DNA of 64,000 nucleotides. It comes from Paraburkholderia bannensis NBRC 103871. GTDB lineage: Bacteria; Pseudomonadota; Gammaproteobacteria; Burkholderiales; Burkholderiaceae. The stretch covers positions 62,001 to 126,000 of the forward strand of contig NZ_BAYA01000018.1 in assembly GCF_000685015.1 (NCBI RefSeq). The letters are read 5' to 3'. This document shows, piece after piece, positions 32,465-40,748 of the stretch (position 1 is the stretch's first letter; each line of letters opens with the position of its first letter). The notes beneath the pieces are model-generated. The model saw only the letters and a list, made by a program, of their open reading frames with translations, did no database searches and was not told the DNA's origin. Made by a program: the position numbers and the translations under genes.

Positions 32465-34144
32465 TTAAAACCACTTCCCGTTGACGCTGCCCGGCGCAAG
32501 CGACACGCCGCGGAGCACTTCGCCAAAGCCCGCTTCGCGCAGCGTAACGAAGTGTTCGCGCGTGGCGCCGCTGGCCGCCGTATTGCGCAGCACATCGCGG
32601 ATCGCGACGAGGCGGTTGGGATCCGCGCCCTGGTCGCCGTTGCCGCTCACCGTCGAGGTGATCGCCCAGATCGTTACGGTGCCGTCCGCATCCACGTGGC
32701 CGGTGAGGTTGCGCAGGCCGTCGGTGGCCGGGGCCCACGGCAGGCCGGTGGCGCTATTGGAGCCGGCCGGATAACCCGCAACCGTGTACGCCGCGCCCAG
32801 GTTCAGGCCGTTTTGCAGCGTATAAGCCAGCTTCCACGACTTCGTCCCGGCGTTGTACACCCACTTCTGCAGGCCCGCGCCGGTCTGCGCGGCGGCGTGC
32901 GTGTAGAGATCGCTGCCGCCCGCGTAACCGTCGCCTTCGTCGGCGAGATAGAGGGTGTTCGCATCGGCAAACCAGATGCCGAAGGGGTAAGCCAGCGTGG
33001 TCGCCGTCTTGTTCGGCGTGGCGGGGAAGCCCGCTAGTACGCACACGTTGTTCGGCAAGCCACTCGACTGAACCGTGGCGGCGTTGTAGGCAAGCGGGTT
33101 GGCGGGCAGCGTGGCGTTCGCCGCCGGCACGCCGACGCCCGAAGGACAGGCCGTGCCCGTCGTATCGACGAAATACACGGTGTTGACGCCGTTGCTGCCG
33201 CTGCCCTTCGTGAAGTACACGACGTTGTTGTACACCGTGAGGCCGCGGAAATTGTCGTCCTTGCCCACCTTGTCCGCTTTCGCGCCCAGCTCCGTGACCG
33301 AGAAGCTCGCGAGCGGCGTGGGCATGCCCGGCGCTTGCTGCGCTTCATGCGCCTTCGTCGCCGCGATGTACTGCGCGCCCGCACCGAGGATCACGTTCGC
33401 AGGCTGCGGGTTCGAACCGTTGCCCGCGTTGCCGACCGTGTAGTAGAAGCCCTCGCCGCTGGCGTCGTTCAGGATCGCGCTGCGGCCATTGTTGCCGCTA
33501 TAGGCGTTGGTTTCGGTGAAGCTGATGTGGCCTTCGCGGTCGAGACGGGCGACGGCGCGATAGAACGCCTGGCCGTCGGGATTGGTGGGATCGTTCGCGC
33601 CGGGCGTGTTCGAATTCGACACGTCGATTGCGTTCACAGGGGCCACGTAACCCATGAAGGTGAGATAGCGGCCATCGGCGGAGAGGTTGAGCGCAAGCTC
33701 CGACTTCGAGCTGAAGCTCGTCACGAGCTGGTCTGGATCCCGGCCCGGATGCAGGCTGTTGGGCACTTCGAGCGTATGGACGACTTCGCCGCCCGGCGTG
33801 ATGGTGTCGAGGAAAATACGCGCGGTGACGCCGAAGCTCGGATCGTAGAGCACGTTGTTCCAGACATACGGATAGGTGCCGTCGCTGGTCGCGCCGTTGC
33901 CGCTCGGGCAGCCCGCCTGGGTGCTCGTGCAGCCCGGCGGCAGCACGGCGCCGGTTTGCACGTTGCTGGACAGATTGTCGTACACGCTGCGGCTTACGAT
34001 CAGCAGGCCCGGGCCGCTGAAGAACGATTCGGGAAGTCCGGCGTTTGCCGCCGTGCTCGCGACGGCAAGCGTCAAGGCAGCAAGCGCGGGACGGCGTGGA
34101 AACAACGATGAATGGAAAGCAGAACGAAGGGTCTCGATGGCCAT
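32465..34144 (-). CDS. Secreted protein of unknown function, propeller-like repeats
   Basis: 559 residues with an N-terminal signal peptide (ALAALTLAVASTAANA). The rest is rich in Gly, Asn, Thr and small hydrophobics, with recurring strand-turn units such as GRYLTFMGYV, YNNVVYFTKGSG, YPFGIWFADANTLYLADEGDGY and DGTVTIWAITST. These are reminiscent of beta-propeller repeats in secreted proteins (a likeness seen by eye, not a family match). Cysteines are few and paired (GCTSTQAGC). ATG 34144 has CGGAGACG upstream. Monocistronic, with its own terminator. Possibly a periplasmic or extracellular binding or esterase-like protein; no catalytic motif was recognised. Confidence 0.7.
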   Translation of the reverse strand: MAIETLRSAFHSSLFPRRPALAALTLAVASTAANAGLPESFFSGPGLLIVSRSVYDNLSSNVQTGAVLPPGCTSTQAGCPSGNGATSDGTYPYVWNNVLYDPSFGVTARIFLDTITPGGEVVHTLEVPNSLHPGRDPDQLVTSFSSKSELALNLSADGRYLTFMGYVAPVNAIDVSNSNTPGANDPTNPDGQAFYRAVARLDREGHISFTETNAYSGNNGRSAILNDASGEGFYYTVGNAGNGSNPQPANVILGAGAQYIAATKAHEAQQAPGMPTPLASFSVTELGAKADKVGKDDNFRGLTVYNNVVYFTKGSGSNGVNTVYFVDTTGTACPSGVGVPAANATLPANPLAYNAATVQSSGLPNNVCVLAGFPATPNKTATTLAYPFGIWFADANTLYLADEGDGYAGGSDLYTHAAAQTGAGLQKWVYNAGTKSWKLAYTLQNGLNLGAAYTVAGYPAGSNSATGLPWAPATDGLRNLTGHVDADGTVTIWAITSTVSGNGDQGADPNRLVAIRDVLRNTAASGATREHFVTLREAGFGEVLRGVSLAPGSVNGKWF

Positions 34145-34420
34145 TTGGAACGTCTCCGTAAGGAATTTAAAGCTTGTTTTTCGGACGAACAGGCGGTCAA
34201 TCGATCGCTAACGTAACGGGTGTTGATGAAGGATTTGTTGCAGGGAAAAATGAAGGCGGTGGCGCGCGTTGTTGTGCGATCACAATGATTGCTCAGGACA
34301 TCTACATGGATGGACGAGTCGGGCACGACACGTTGAGATGACGTAAAACCCCGCACCGTGCAGGCACGTCGCGCGTGGCATAATCCCCTTTTTCTTCACC
34401 GCTATTTTTTGCTCGACGCC
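34145..34420. other. Divergent spacer
   Basis: 276 bases between the secreted-protein gene and the DUF2946 gene, transcribed away from each other. It must hold both promoters. No repeat or operator stood out. Confidence 0.3.
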
Positions 34421-34810
34421 ATGCGCCGGTTTCATCTCAGGCTGGTCAGTCTATTGGGGACGCTTGCGATCCTCATGACGACGCTCGCCCCGGTGATATC
34501 GCACCTGCTCGCGTCGCAAGCGGTGCAGAGCACGCTTTCCGCGCAGCCGCTCATGATGTCTGCGCATTGCGACATGCCGTCGATGCGCCACATGACCGGC
34601 GCAAAAGACCACGCGCCAACCTTAAGCGCCGACCTGCAAGACTGCGGCTACTGCAACCTGCTCGCCCACCTGCCCGCGGTGCCCGGCGTTCCCGTGACGC
34701 TGGCGCTGGCCACGCGGCTCGTCCACGAGCGCGTCACCGCGCGGTTCGAGCGCCTCGCGCGCGTCGAACCCCTCACCTTCGCGCTCGCGCGCGCCCCGCC
34801 CCTGGTTTGA
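34421..34810 (+). CDS. DUF2946-like protein
   Basis: 129 residues. An N-terminal hydrophobic stretch (LVSLLGTLAILMTTLAPVISHLL) serves as signal or anchor. A central segment with SAHCDMPSMRHM and DCGYCNLLAHLP carries His, Met and two Cys (CxxC), the DUF2946 hallmark. Such proteins occur beside copper-handling genes, and the residues would suit Cu binding. ATG 34421 begins the hydrophobic segment; the frame is open 63 bases upstream. First gene of a group with the outer-membrane protein and CopC-like genes, about 100 bases apart. Metal role is inferred. Confidence 0.75.
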   Translation: MRRFHLRLVSLLGTLAILMTTLAPVISHLLASQAVQSTLSAQPLMMSAHCDMPSMRHMTGAKDHAPTLSADLQDCGYCNLLAHLPAVPGVPVTLALATRLVHERVTARFERLARVEPLTFALARAPPLV

Positions 34811-34910
34811 CCTGATTGCCCGCCCTCGCGACGATGCGCCCTGGCGCACCGCCGCGCGACTGCACGCGCGTCCGCCTTGACGCGCGCACCTTCATTGCAT
34901 CAGGACTATC

Positions 34911-35792
34911 ATGTCTGACCTTTTCCCGCGCAGGGCCGCCGCGCTCGCCTGCGCGTTGCTGGGCGCGCTGGCTGTCGCGCCGCTGGGCGCCCACGCCCAT
35001 GCCATCGCAGGCGACCGCGTATTTCCGGCGACCATGGCCGTCGACGACCCCGGCGTCGGCGACGAAGCCGATCTTCAGTTCGGCCACGTGCGCGTGCCGG
35101 GCGATGCCGGCGACCAGAGCATCAACTCGTTCGACTTCGAATACGACAAGCTGCTCACGCCTCGCCTCGCACTGTCCGTCGACGGCGGCTACGTCATGCA
35201 GAACAACCCCACCGCGCGCGGCTTCGACAACTTTGGCGTCGGCCTGAAGTACCTGCTCTACGTGAACGACGCGCACGAGTTCATGACCTCCGTGGGCGTG
35301 AACGCCGAACTCGGGGGCACCGGCAGCCGCGCCGTCGCCGACAACTTCTCGACGATTTCGCCCACGTTCTATGCGGGCAAGGGCATGGGCGACCTGCCCG
35401 ATTCGCTCGCGTGGCTGCGCCCGGTCGCCATCACCGGCGAACTCGGCCCGTCTTTCACTACCGGCGCAGGCCAGCCCAACGCCTTCAACTACGGCTTCAC
35501 GTTCCAGTACAGCCTGCCGTATCTGCAGCAGCACGTACACGATCTTGGCCTGCCGCAGCCGCTCTCGAACCTCATTCCGATCGTGGAAGTGCCTCTGTCG
35601 CGCAGCCAGGGGCAGACGACCGGCACGATCAATCCAGGCTTCATCTGGATCAACCGTTATGGCCAGCTTGGCATCGAGGCGCAGATCCCCGTGAACCGCG
35701 CGAGCGGCTCGCACGTGGGCATCCTCGTGCAGACGCACATTTTCTTCGACGACGTGGCGCCGAACTCCATCGGCAAGCCGCTGTTCCAGTAA
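34911..35792 (+). CDS. Outer-membrane beta-barrel-like protein linked to CopC
   Basis: 293 residues. Signal peptide ALACALLGALAVAPLGAHAHA, then a chain of amphipathic strands (SFDFEYDKLLTPRLALSVDGGY, NFGVGLKYLLYV, HEFMTSVGVNAEL, TFQYSLPYL, GQLGIEAQIPVN, VGILVQTHIFFDDV), as in outer-membrane channel-like proteins. After cleavage the mature start is His-rich (HAHAIAGDRV). ATG 34911 has an AGGA site. It lies between the DUF2946 and CopC-like genes, suggesting a copper-related or metal-related outer-membrane role. No named family was recognised with certainty. Confidence 0.65.
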   Translation: MSDLFPRRAAALACALLGALAVAPLGAHAHAIAGDRVFPATMAVDDPGVGDEADLQFGHVRVPGDAGDQSINSFDFEYDKLLTPRLALSVDGGYVMQNNPTARGFDNFGVGLKYLLYVNDAHEFMTSVGVNAELGGTGSRAVADNFSTISPTFYAGKGMGDLPDSLAWLRPVAITGELGPSFTTGAGQPNAFNYGFTFQYSLPYLQQHVHDLGLPQPLSNLIPIVEVPLSRSQGQTTGTINPGFIWINRYGQLGIEAQIPVNRASGSHVGILVQTHIFFDDVAPNSIGKPLFQ

Positions 35793-35815
35793 TCGCTTTT
35801 GTGGAGAATCCGAAC

Positions 35816-36178
35816 ATGAAATTTGCCGCTTTCCGCTTCGCTGCCGCCGCTCTCGCGCTCGGCGCCGCGCAACTCGCCTGGGCGCACGCCTACCCCACGC
35901 ATCAGGAGCCGCCGGCAGGCTCGACGGTGCCCACCACGCAAAGCGCCGTGACGATCGACTTCGACGACGCGCTCGAACCTGCCTTCAGCTCGATTCAGGT
36001 GGCCGATGCGTCGGGCAAGTCGGTGATCCGCGACAAGGCCGCCGTTGATGCGAGCAACAAGAAGCGTATGTCGGTGCCGCTCGATACGCTGAGTGCGGGC
36101 AAGTACACGGTGACGTGGGTTGCAGTCGCAGCGGACGGTCACCGCACCACCGGGCATTACAGCTTCACGGCGCACTGA
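35816..36178 (+). CDS. copC: CopC-domain copper-binding protein
   Basis: 120 residues. Signal peptide ending in AQLAWA, so the mature protein starts HAYPTHQEPPAGSTV, with the N-terminal histidine that CopC uses to bind Cu(II). VTIDFDDALEPAFSSIQVAD, SAGKYTVTWVAVAADGHRTTGHYSFTA and the DGH motif complete the fold. Periplasmic copper carrier or binder. It sits 23 bases after the outer-membrane-protein gene, in the same transcription unit. No CopD, CopA or CueO-like gene follows in this window, so the group is minimal. Confidence 0.85.
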   Translation: MKFAAFRFAAAALALGAAQLAWAHAYPTHQEPPAGSTVPTTQSAVTIDFDDALEPAFSSIQVADASGKSVIRDKAAVDASNKKRMSVPLDTLSAGKYTVTWVAVAADGHRTTGHYSFTAH

Positions 36179-36268
36179 CGCACCAGACGACCACGGCGAG
36201 CAGCCTCGCACGGGCGTGCGGGCAGCGATGCTAAGCTTGCCCGCACCTCGGACTCGCCGCTGCTGACC

Positions 36269-36847
36269 ATGACTCTCAAGCGTCTGTTGTGCGTTACCTT
36301 CGCGGCGCTCGCCGCCGTGCCGGTTGCTGCCTTTGCGCTCGTCAAGCCGCTGCGCGTCGTCGCGCCGACGCTGGTGCCCGGCATCCTCTGCATCAAGGAC
36401 ACGCTCTGCACCGACGATGCGGCCAACTTCGACGCCGCGCGCACGCTCTATCGCGAAGGCTATGCGATGGCGCGCAATGCGGTCGGCCCGTTCCGCGATA
36501 TGCCGCGCGTGGTGTTCTGCTCGACGGCGGCCTGTGCGCAGGCGTTCGGCATCGGCGCCCAGGCGGCGCAAACCGTGGGCGACTTCGGCGTGATCGTCGC
36601 GCCGCGCGGCTGGAAGCCGTTCTATCTCGCGCACGAGCTGATTCATTACCGCCAGGCCGAAGTGCTCGGCAATCTCGCCGTGGCCACCCGGCCGCGGTGG
36701 CTCATCGAAGGCATGGCGTATTCGCTGAGCGGCGATCCACGCCACCCGCTCACCGAACCCTTCGAGCAATGGCGCGCGCAGTTCGATGCGTGGCATGCGA
36801 GCATTGGTGCGCAGAATATCTGGGCAGCGGCGCGCAATGTGCGCTGA
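36269..36847 (+). CDS. Hypothetical exported protein with HExxH motif
   Basis: 192 residues with an N-terminal hydrophobic segment (RLLCVTFAALAAVPVAAFALV) serving as signal or anchor. At the centre is FYLAHELIHYRQAEVLG, an HELIH zinc-protease-type motif, followed some 25 residues later by RWLIEGMAYSLSG, whose glutamate could be the third ligand. Four cysteines (GILCIKDTLC, FCSTAACAQAF) may form disulfides in the periplasm. It is downstream of copC by 90 bases and may be cotranscribed. It looks like a small gluzincin-type peptidase but matches no named family that could be confirmed here. Confidence 0.6.
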   Translation: MTLKRLLCVTFAALAAVPVAAFALVKPLRVVAPTLVPGILCIKDTLCTDDAANFDAARTLYREGYAMARNAVGPFRDMPRVVFCSTAACAQAFGIGAQAAQTVGDFGVIVAPRGWKPFYLAHELIHYRQAEVLGNLAVATRPRWLIEGMAYSLSGDPRHPLTEPFEQWRAQFDAWHASIGAQNIWAAARNVR

Positions 36848-36892
36848 CGCGAGCCGCATCGCGTAGTTTTTACACTCACGCACGGAGACATC

Positions 36893-37300
36893 ATGACGCC
36901 ATCCGAACAGATCGACGCCCTGATCGCGGGCATCCCCGACTGGCGCGCCGAGACGTTTGCCACGCTGCGCAAGACCATACTCGCGGCAGACAAGGACATC
37001 GTCGAGGAATGGAAGTGGATGGGCAGCCCGGTCTGGGAGCGCGACGGCATCATCGCGGTGGCCAACGCGCACAAGGGCAAGGTGAAGCTGACGTTCCAGT
37101 ACGGCGCGAGCCTGCCCGACCCCAACGGCCTCTTCAATGCGGGACTGGAGGGCAACGCGCGGCGCGCGATCGACTTCTTCGAAGGCGACAAGATCGACGC
37201 GCGGGCGCTCAAGGCGCTGATCCGCGCGGCCATCGAATTCAATCAGCTCAAGAAAGCGAAGAAAGCGCCCGCTAAAGCAGCGAAAAAAGCGGACGCCTGA
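36893..37300 (+). CDS. DUF1801-family protein (YdhG-like)
   Basis: 135 residues. The core PSEQIDALIAGIPDWRAETFATLRKTIL, EEWKWMGSPVWERDGIIAVANAHKGKVKLTFQYG and GLEGNARRAIDFFEGDKID follows the DUF1801 alpha/beta fold. It ends in a Lys/Ala tail (AKKAPAKAAKKADA) of the type that may bind nucleic acid. ATG 36893 has GGAGA upstream. Cytoplasmic. Biological role not established for the family. Confidence 0.8.
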   Translation: MTPSEQIDALIAGIPDWRAETFATLRKTILAADKDIVEEWKWMGSPVWERDGIIAVANAHKGKVKLTFQYGASLPDPNGLFNAGLEGNARRAIDFFEGDKIDARALKALIRAAIEFNQLKKAKKAPAKAAKKADA

Positions 37301-37306
37301 ACAACC

Positions 37307-38404
37307 TCACGCCAGATCGGTCACTGCGCGGATCGGAATGACCGTGCGGTCGCCGCAGGTACGCAGCAGCTCGCGCAACTCGTTGATGACCGGGAAGACC
37401 TCGTGGTTCCAGTCGGCGCCCTGCTGGTCGTGCGCGGCCTGCTCCAGCTCGACGATGGTGCGGTCTTCCGCGAAGATGCGCTCGGTGAACCACACCAGCA
37501 GCGGCCAGCCCAGATCCAGCAGGAACGACATGGACGGACGGCGGATCGACAGCATGCCGAAGGTGCGGTTCGTGCGCTGCTGCGCGTCGAGCGGCACATA
37601 GTTGATCCACAGATCCATCACGAGCGTGCCGTCGCTCGAATGGATCTTGAGCGTCTGGAACGGATATTCCGTGCGAATGGTCATGACGCTGTCGCCGCTC
37701 TGGTCTTCGCGCTTCTTGCTGCCGCGAAACACCAGCGCCTCGCCCGCAGGCTGCTTGCCTTCCTCGCGCACGAAGGTGTAATCCACCTCGATCCAGCCTT
37801 CGCCGCGCCGGCGGCCCAGCGAACGCGCGCGCATCTGGCCCATCTGGCGGCGGTGCAGGAACTGATGGTTCATGTCCATCAGGTTCTCGTGCATGAACGA
37901 GTAGTGGCACTTGACCGGGCGGCCGAAGCGGCGCGTCTTGTACTTCTTGTCTTCCGCCGAGGTAAGCGTCGGCACCGGGCGCTCGTGGGCCAGCGTGGCG
38001 TCGCCGGGGAACACGAAGATCATGCCGTGCGCTTCCTGGCAGGGGTAGGGGCGCACACCGTTGGGCAGACGCTCGCGGCCAAGGTACGGCACGTCCACGC
38101 ACTGGCCGGAGCAGTCGTACGTCCAGCCGTGATAGCCGCAGCGCAGCGATTCGCCGTCCACGACCCCTTTGTGCAGCGGCACCTGGCGGTGCGCGCAGCG
38201 GTCTTCCAGCGCGAACACCTTGCCGGATTCGGTGCGGAAAAGCACGATGGGCTCGCCCGCGAAGTGAACCCCCAGCGCCTTGCCCGCCTTGACCTCCCGC
38301 GACCAGGCGAGCGGATACCAATGATCGGGATGAATGGGCACGCGGCGAAGATCGCGTACCGGGGCTTCGCTCGTGGAGCCGTCTAGATAAGGCATTGCGC
38401 GCAT
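37307..38404 (-). CDS. Rieske 2Fe-2S aromatic ring-hydroxylating oxygenase
   Basis: 365 residues. After a leader, HPDHWYPLAWSREVKAGK introduces the Rieske domain with CAHRQVPL (Cys, His) and CGYHGWTYD (Cys, His). NLMDMNHQFLHRRQMGQ in the second half is the mononuclear-iron segment, and late strands and helices complete the catalytic domain. ATG 38404 has GGAGACATCACGC upstream, and an in-frame ATG follows at 38398. The upstream frame extension to 38722 is not protein-like. No reductase or ferredoxin gene is adjacent, so electrons must come from elsewhere. It stands alone between the DUF1801 gene and a 634-base spacer. Substrate unknown; the overall shape is like oxygenases of bulky aromatics. 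Confidence 0.82.
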   Translation of the reverse strand: MRAMPYLDGSTSEAPVRDLRRVPIHPDHWYPLAWSREVKAGKALGVHFAGEPIVLFRTESGKVFALEDRCAHRQVPLHKGVVDGESLRCGYHGWTYDCSGQCVDVPYLGRERLPNGVRPYPCQEAHGMIFVFPGDATLAHERPVPTLTSAEDKKYKTRRFGRPVKCHYSFMHENLMDMNHQFLHRRQMGQMRARSLGRRRGEGWIEVDYTFVREEGKQPAGEALVFRGSKKREDQSGDSVMTIRTEYPFQTLKIHSSDGTLVMDLWINYVPLDAQQRTNRTFGMLSIRRPSMSFLLDLGWPLLVWFTERIFAEDRTIVELEQAAHDQQGADWNHEVFPVINELRELLRTCGDRTVIPIRAVTDLA

Positions 38405-39038
38405 GCGTGATGTCTCCTTGCAGAACCGGGCACCAGCCGCCGTTGAGCACGCCTGCCTCGTCCGTTTAGCCCGGGGCGACCCCGGAGCAAACCAGGGCAA
38501 ACTGGCGTGACTCCTACCATGGTACTGGAATGCCATGGCCTTCGCTGGCGGTTCTGGGCACCGCAAATTGTTCTTGGTAGCAAAATAAGTGCCCGCACAA
38601 AGGTCGTGGGGCACAGGTATTTTTTTCAATGTCGCGTTGGCTATCGTAGCGCGTTGCTCCGCGGCTTCGTCGCCCGTCTGGGTTGGGACATACCCGTACC
38701 ACGCACGCGTCACCATTGGCAAGTTTTTGCCGCCGCGCGCGTCGCGCTCATCGGCTGCTTCGTTGGTCGGGATGCGCGGTTTTTCTTCGGCATTCTCCGA
38801 TCAATATGATTCGGATTCCAAACTACATATAAAGGCACGCTGATTAATTGATGAACCGGCTTCGCCTTGAATTTTAGTGTGACTGTCACAGTCATCTATC
38901 TCGCATATTTTTAGAATAATGCCGCCTGCATAGCGCTTAATCCTCGCCGCTCAAGTGCCACTTGATTTTCGTTGTGGGCAGCGCACAATGAGCGCGCATT
39001 AGTCGTTGCGTTGTCAGCAAACACCCAGAGAGGACTGA
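38405..39038. other. 634-base gene-free region
   Basis: Divergent space between the Rieske oxygenase and the three-gene operon. No open frame looks coding. It contains an intrinsic-terminator-like hairpin on the plus strand (38589-38626) with no gene before it. NcoI-type palindromes CCATGG occur at 38517-38522 and 38532-38537. The second half is A/T-rich (around 38810-38930), as expected of the operon promoter. Confidence 0.4.
38589..38626 (+). terminator. Orphan intrinsic terminator (possible sRNA or attenuator end)
   Basis: GTGCCCGCAC (38589-38598) pairs with GTGGGGCAC (38606-38614) with one bulged G and a seven-base loop, followed by AGGTAT and a run of seven T (38620-38626). No plus-strand gene lies before it. 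It could end a small RNA starting near 38450-38550, or attenuate a long leader of the operon at 39039. Confidence 0.5.
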
Positions 39039-39716
39039 ATGAAAATTCCAGAAGGTCTCAAGAAGGTGGTGAATCTGGTTATCGTGGACGAGTCCGCTGC
39101 GTCCGCGCCAGCTACAGCAGAGACCGAAAGCGATTCGTCAGCCAGCGCGCAAAACACACAAGGCGCGACGCAAGGCAACCAGGCAGCATCGGCGGGACAG
39201 CCGGGCGTAAATAGCGGAATCGATGTCGCCGACCTCGAAAAGCGCATCGACACACTCATCCAGGACAATCCGGCTTACGCGCCCTATCGCGCGTTCGCTG
39301 AAATGAGCCAGTCGATTGCCGCCGCCGTGCCCGATGAGCAGCAGCGTTATCGCGCCGCGCTGCTCGGCGTGAAAACCAATCTCGATGCGCTGCTTGGCGC
39401 AGTCAATTCGCATGCCGATGTACTCGCGAAGGAACAGCAGAACTTTGCCGCCGCATTTGTCGTGCGCTCGGAAGCCGAGATCGCCTCGCTGCGCGAACAG
39501 GAAACCAGCCTGAACGAGGAGATTGGCGCACTCGCGCGCCAGCTCGCGGAAAAGAACGCAAAGAAAGACGAAGTCAGCAAATCCATCACCAGCAAGACAG
39601 CCGGACTCGCCAAGGCGAAGATCGATTTCGAATCGGTGCGTACGACGCTCGTGCAGAAATATTACGGCATCGTGAAGAAGCTTCAGGGTTATCTTGGAGA
39701 CTCGGCACATGGCTAA
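39039..39716 (+). CDS. Cytoplasmic coiled-coil protein of unknown function (operon gene 1)
   Basis: 225 residues, no signal peptide. The N-terminal 15 residues (IPEGLKKVVNLVIVDE) are followed by a Ser/Ala/Gln linker to about residue 60. A helical region (DVADLEKRIDTLIQ, YAPYRAFAEMSQSIAAAVP) comes next, then a long coiled coil (residues 125-210: EAEIASLREQETSLNEEIGALARQLAEK and on to KIDFESVRTTLV). ATG 39039 has GAGAGGACTGA upstream. It overlaps the next gene by eight bases. No family was recognised. Its coiled coil suggests a partner for the membrane coiled-coil protein encoded next. Confidence 0.7.
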   Translation: MKIPEGLKKVVNLVIVDESAASAPATAETESDSSASAQNTQGATQGNQAASAGQPGVNSGIDVADLEKRIDTLIQDNPAYAPYRAFAEMSQSIAAAVPDEQQRYRAALLGVKTNLDALLGAVNSHADVLAKEQQNFAAAFVVRSEAEIASLREQETSLNEEIGALARQLAEKNAKKDEVSKSITSKTAGLAKAKIDFESVRTTLVQKYYGIVKKLQGYLGDSAHG

Positions 39717-40731
39717 CGACATCGTGAAGTCCGAAATCAAGAAGCGCGTGCGCTCGTTCTGGGACACGAAGGAAGGCGGCGTCGGCATGGTGGTCGGCGT
39801 CGCGGCGCTAGGCGGGCTCGTGTGGGGCGCGGGCAAGGTCATGCCGTTTATCGCGCGGCTGATGGAGAACACGGCGGCCGCAGTGTTCTTCGGCGCGATC
39901 GCCGTGGGTCTCGTTTATGTGCTCGTCTTCGATAACACGCTGCGCAGCCGTTTGTGGCTTGGCTATCAGCTGCTCATGAAGGGGCTGACCTATTCGATCA
40001 TCAAGTACGATCCGGCGGCCACGGAGCGCATTCTTTCCAAAGAAATCACCAAGATGATCGATGAGGCCTCCGAAGCACGCGTGAAAGGCGGCGGCCGCGT
40101 CGAAGCGGTGCGCCGTACCATCGAGGAATTCAAGGAAGAAGAGGAGCAGCTCAAGCGCGAAGCCGTGGCGATGGCGCGCAAGCATCGTCCGCAGGAAGAG
40201 ATCAATTCGCACGCGCGCCGCATCGGCCAGCTGGACGCCGCGATCCAGCGCACCGGCAAGGTCTACGACGAATTGAGCGCGACCTATAACAATCTCGTCG
40301 AAGCCGAAAACGCCTTTCGCCGCATGCACGACGAAGCCGAGTTCAAGATCCGCCTCAAGGTCAAGGAATATGAGGCCGTGAACTCGATGACCGAAGCATG
40401 GCGCGGCTTCCGTCGCGCGTTCAGCCGCACGACCACGGTCAACGAGTTGCGAGAGATGCTGGTCGACTACATCAACGACGACACCGCCGCGAAGATGGGC
40501 GAAATGCGCGCCTACGTGCAGGACAGCGTGAAGGTGATCGACGCCGTGCAGATCCGCGACGACGCCGACACCGAACGCGGCCTGCAACTGCTCGCCGATC
40601 TCAACAGCCGCCAGATCGACTTCACGCCTGCCGCGCGCCTGACCGACACCGCGCATGCGTCGTCCGCCGCATCCGGCAAGACGCAGCCGCCCTCGCCCGG
40701 CCCGATCGACTATACCCGCTACAAAAACTAA
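39709..40731 (+). CDS. Membrane-anchored coiled-coil protein of unknown function (operon gene 2)
   Basis: 340 residues. The N-terminal helix SEIKKRVRSFWDTKEGG is followed by two membrane segments (VGMVVGVAALGGLVWGAG and AAAVFFGAIAVGLVYVLVF, residues 27-75). A highly charged coiled coil follows (RRTIEEFKEEEEQLKREAVAM, then helices to about residue 225, KIRLKVKEYEAVNSM). A Pro/Ser-rich tail ends the protein. The layout places helices in the cytoplasm, tethered to the inner membrane, a little like PspA/scaffold proteins, but no family is recognised. ATG 39709 is chosen because GGAGA precedes it; it overlaps gene 1. Confidence 0.7.
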   Translation: MANDIVKSEIKKRVRSFWDTKEGGVGMVVGVAALGGLVWGAGKVMPFIARLMENTAAAVFFGAIAVGLVYVLVFDNTLRSRLWLGYQLLMKGLTYSIIKYDPAATERILSKEITKMIDEASEARVKGGGRVEAVRRTIEEFKEEEEQLKREAVAMARKHRPQEEINSHARRIGQLDAAIQRTGKVYDELSATYNNLVEAENAFRRMHDEAEFKIRLKVKEYEAVNSMTEAWRGFRRAFSRTTTVNELREMLVDYINDDTAAKMGEMRAYVQDSVKVIDAVQIRDDADTERGLQLLADLNSRQIDFTPAARLTDTAHASSAASGKTQPPSPGPIDYTRYKN

Positions 40732-40748
40732 GACTAAGGAGTCTCCTC

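Noticed and set aside
38507..38809. Small open frames in the 634-base spacer
   Set aside because: No ribosome site, unusual composition and no recognisable protein features.
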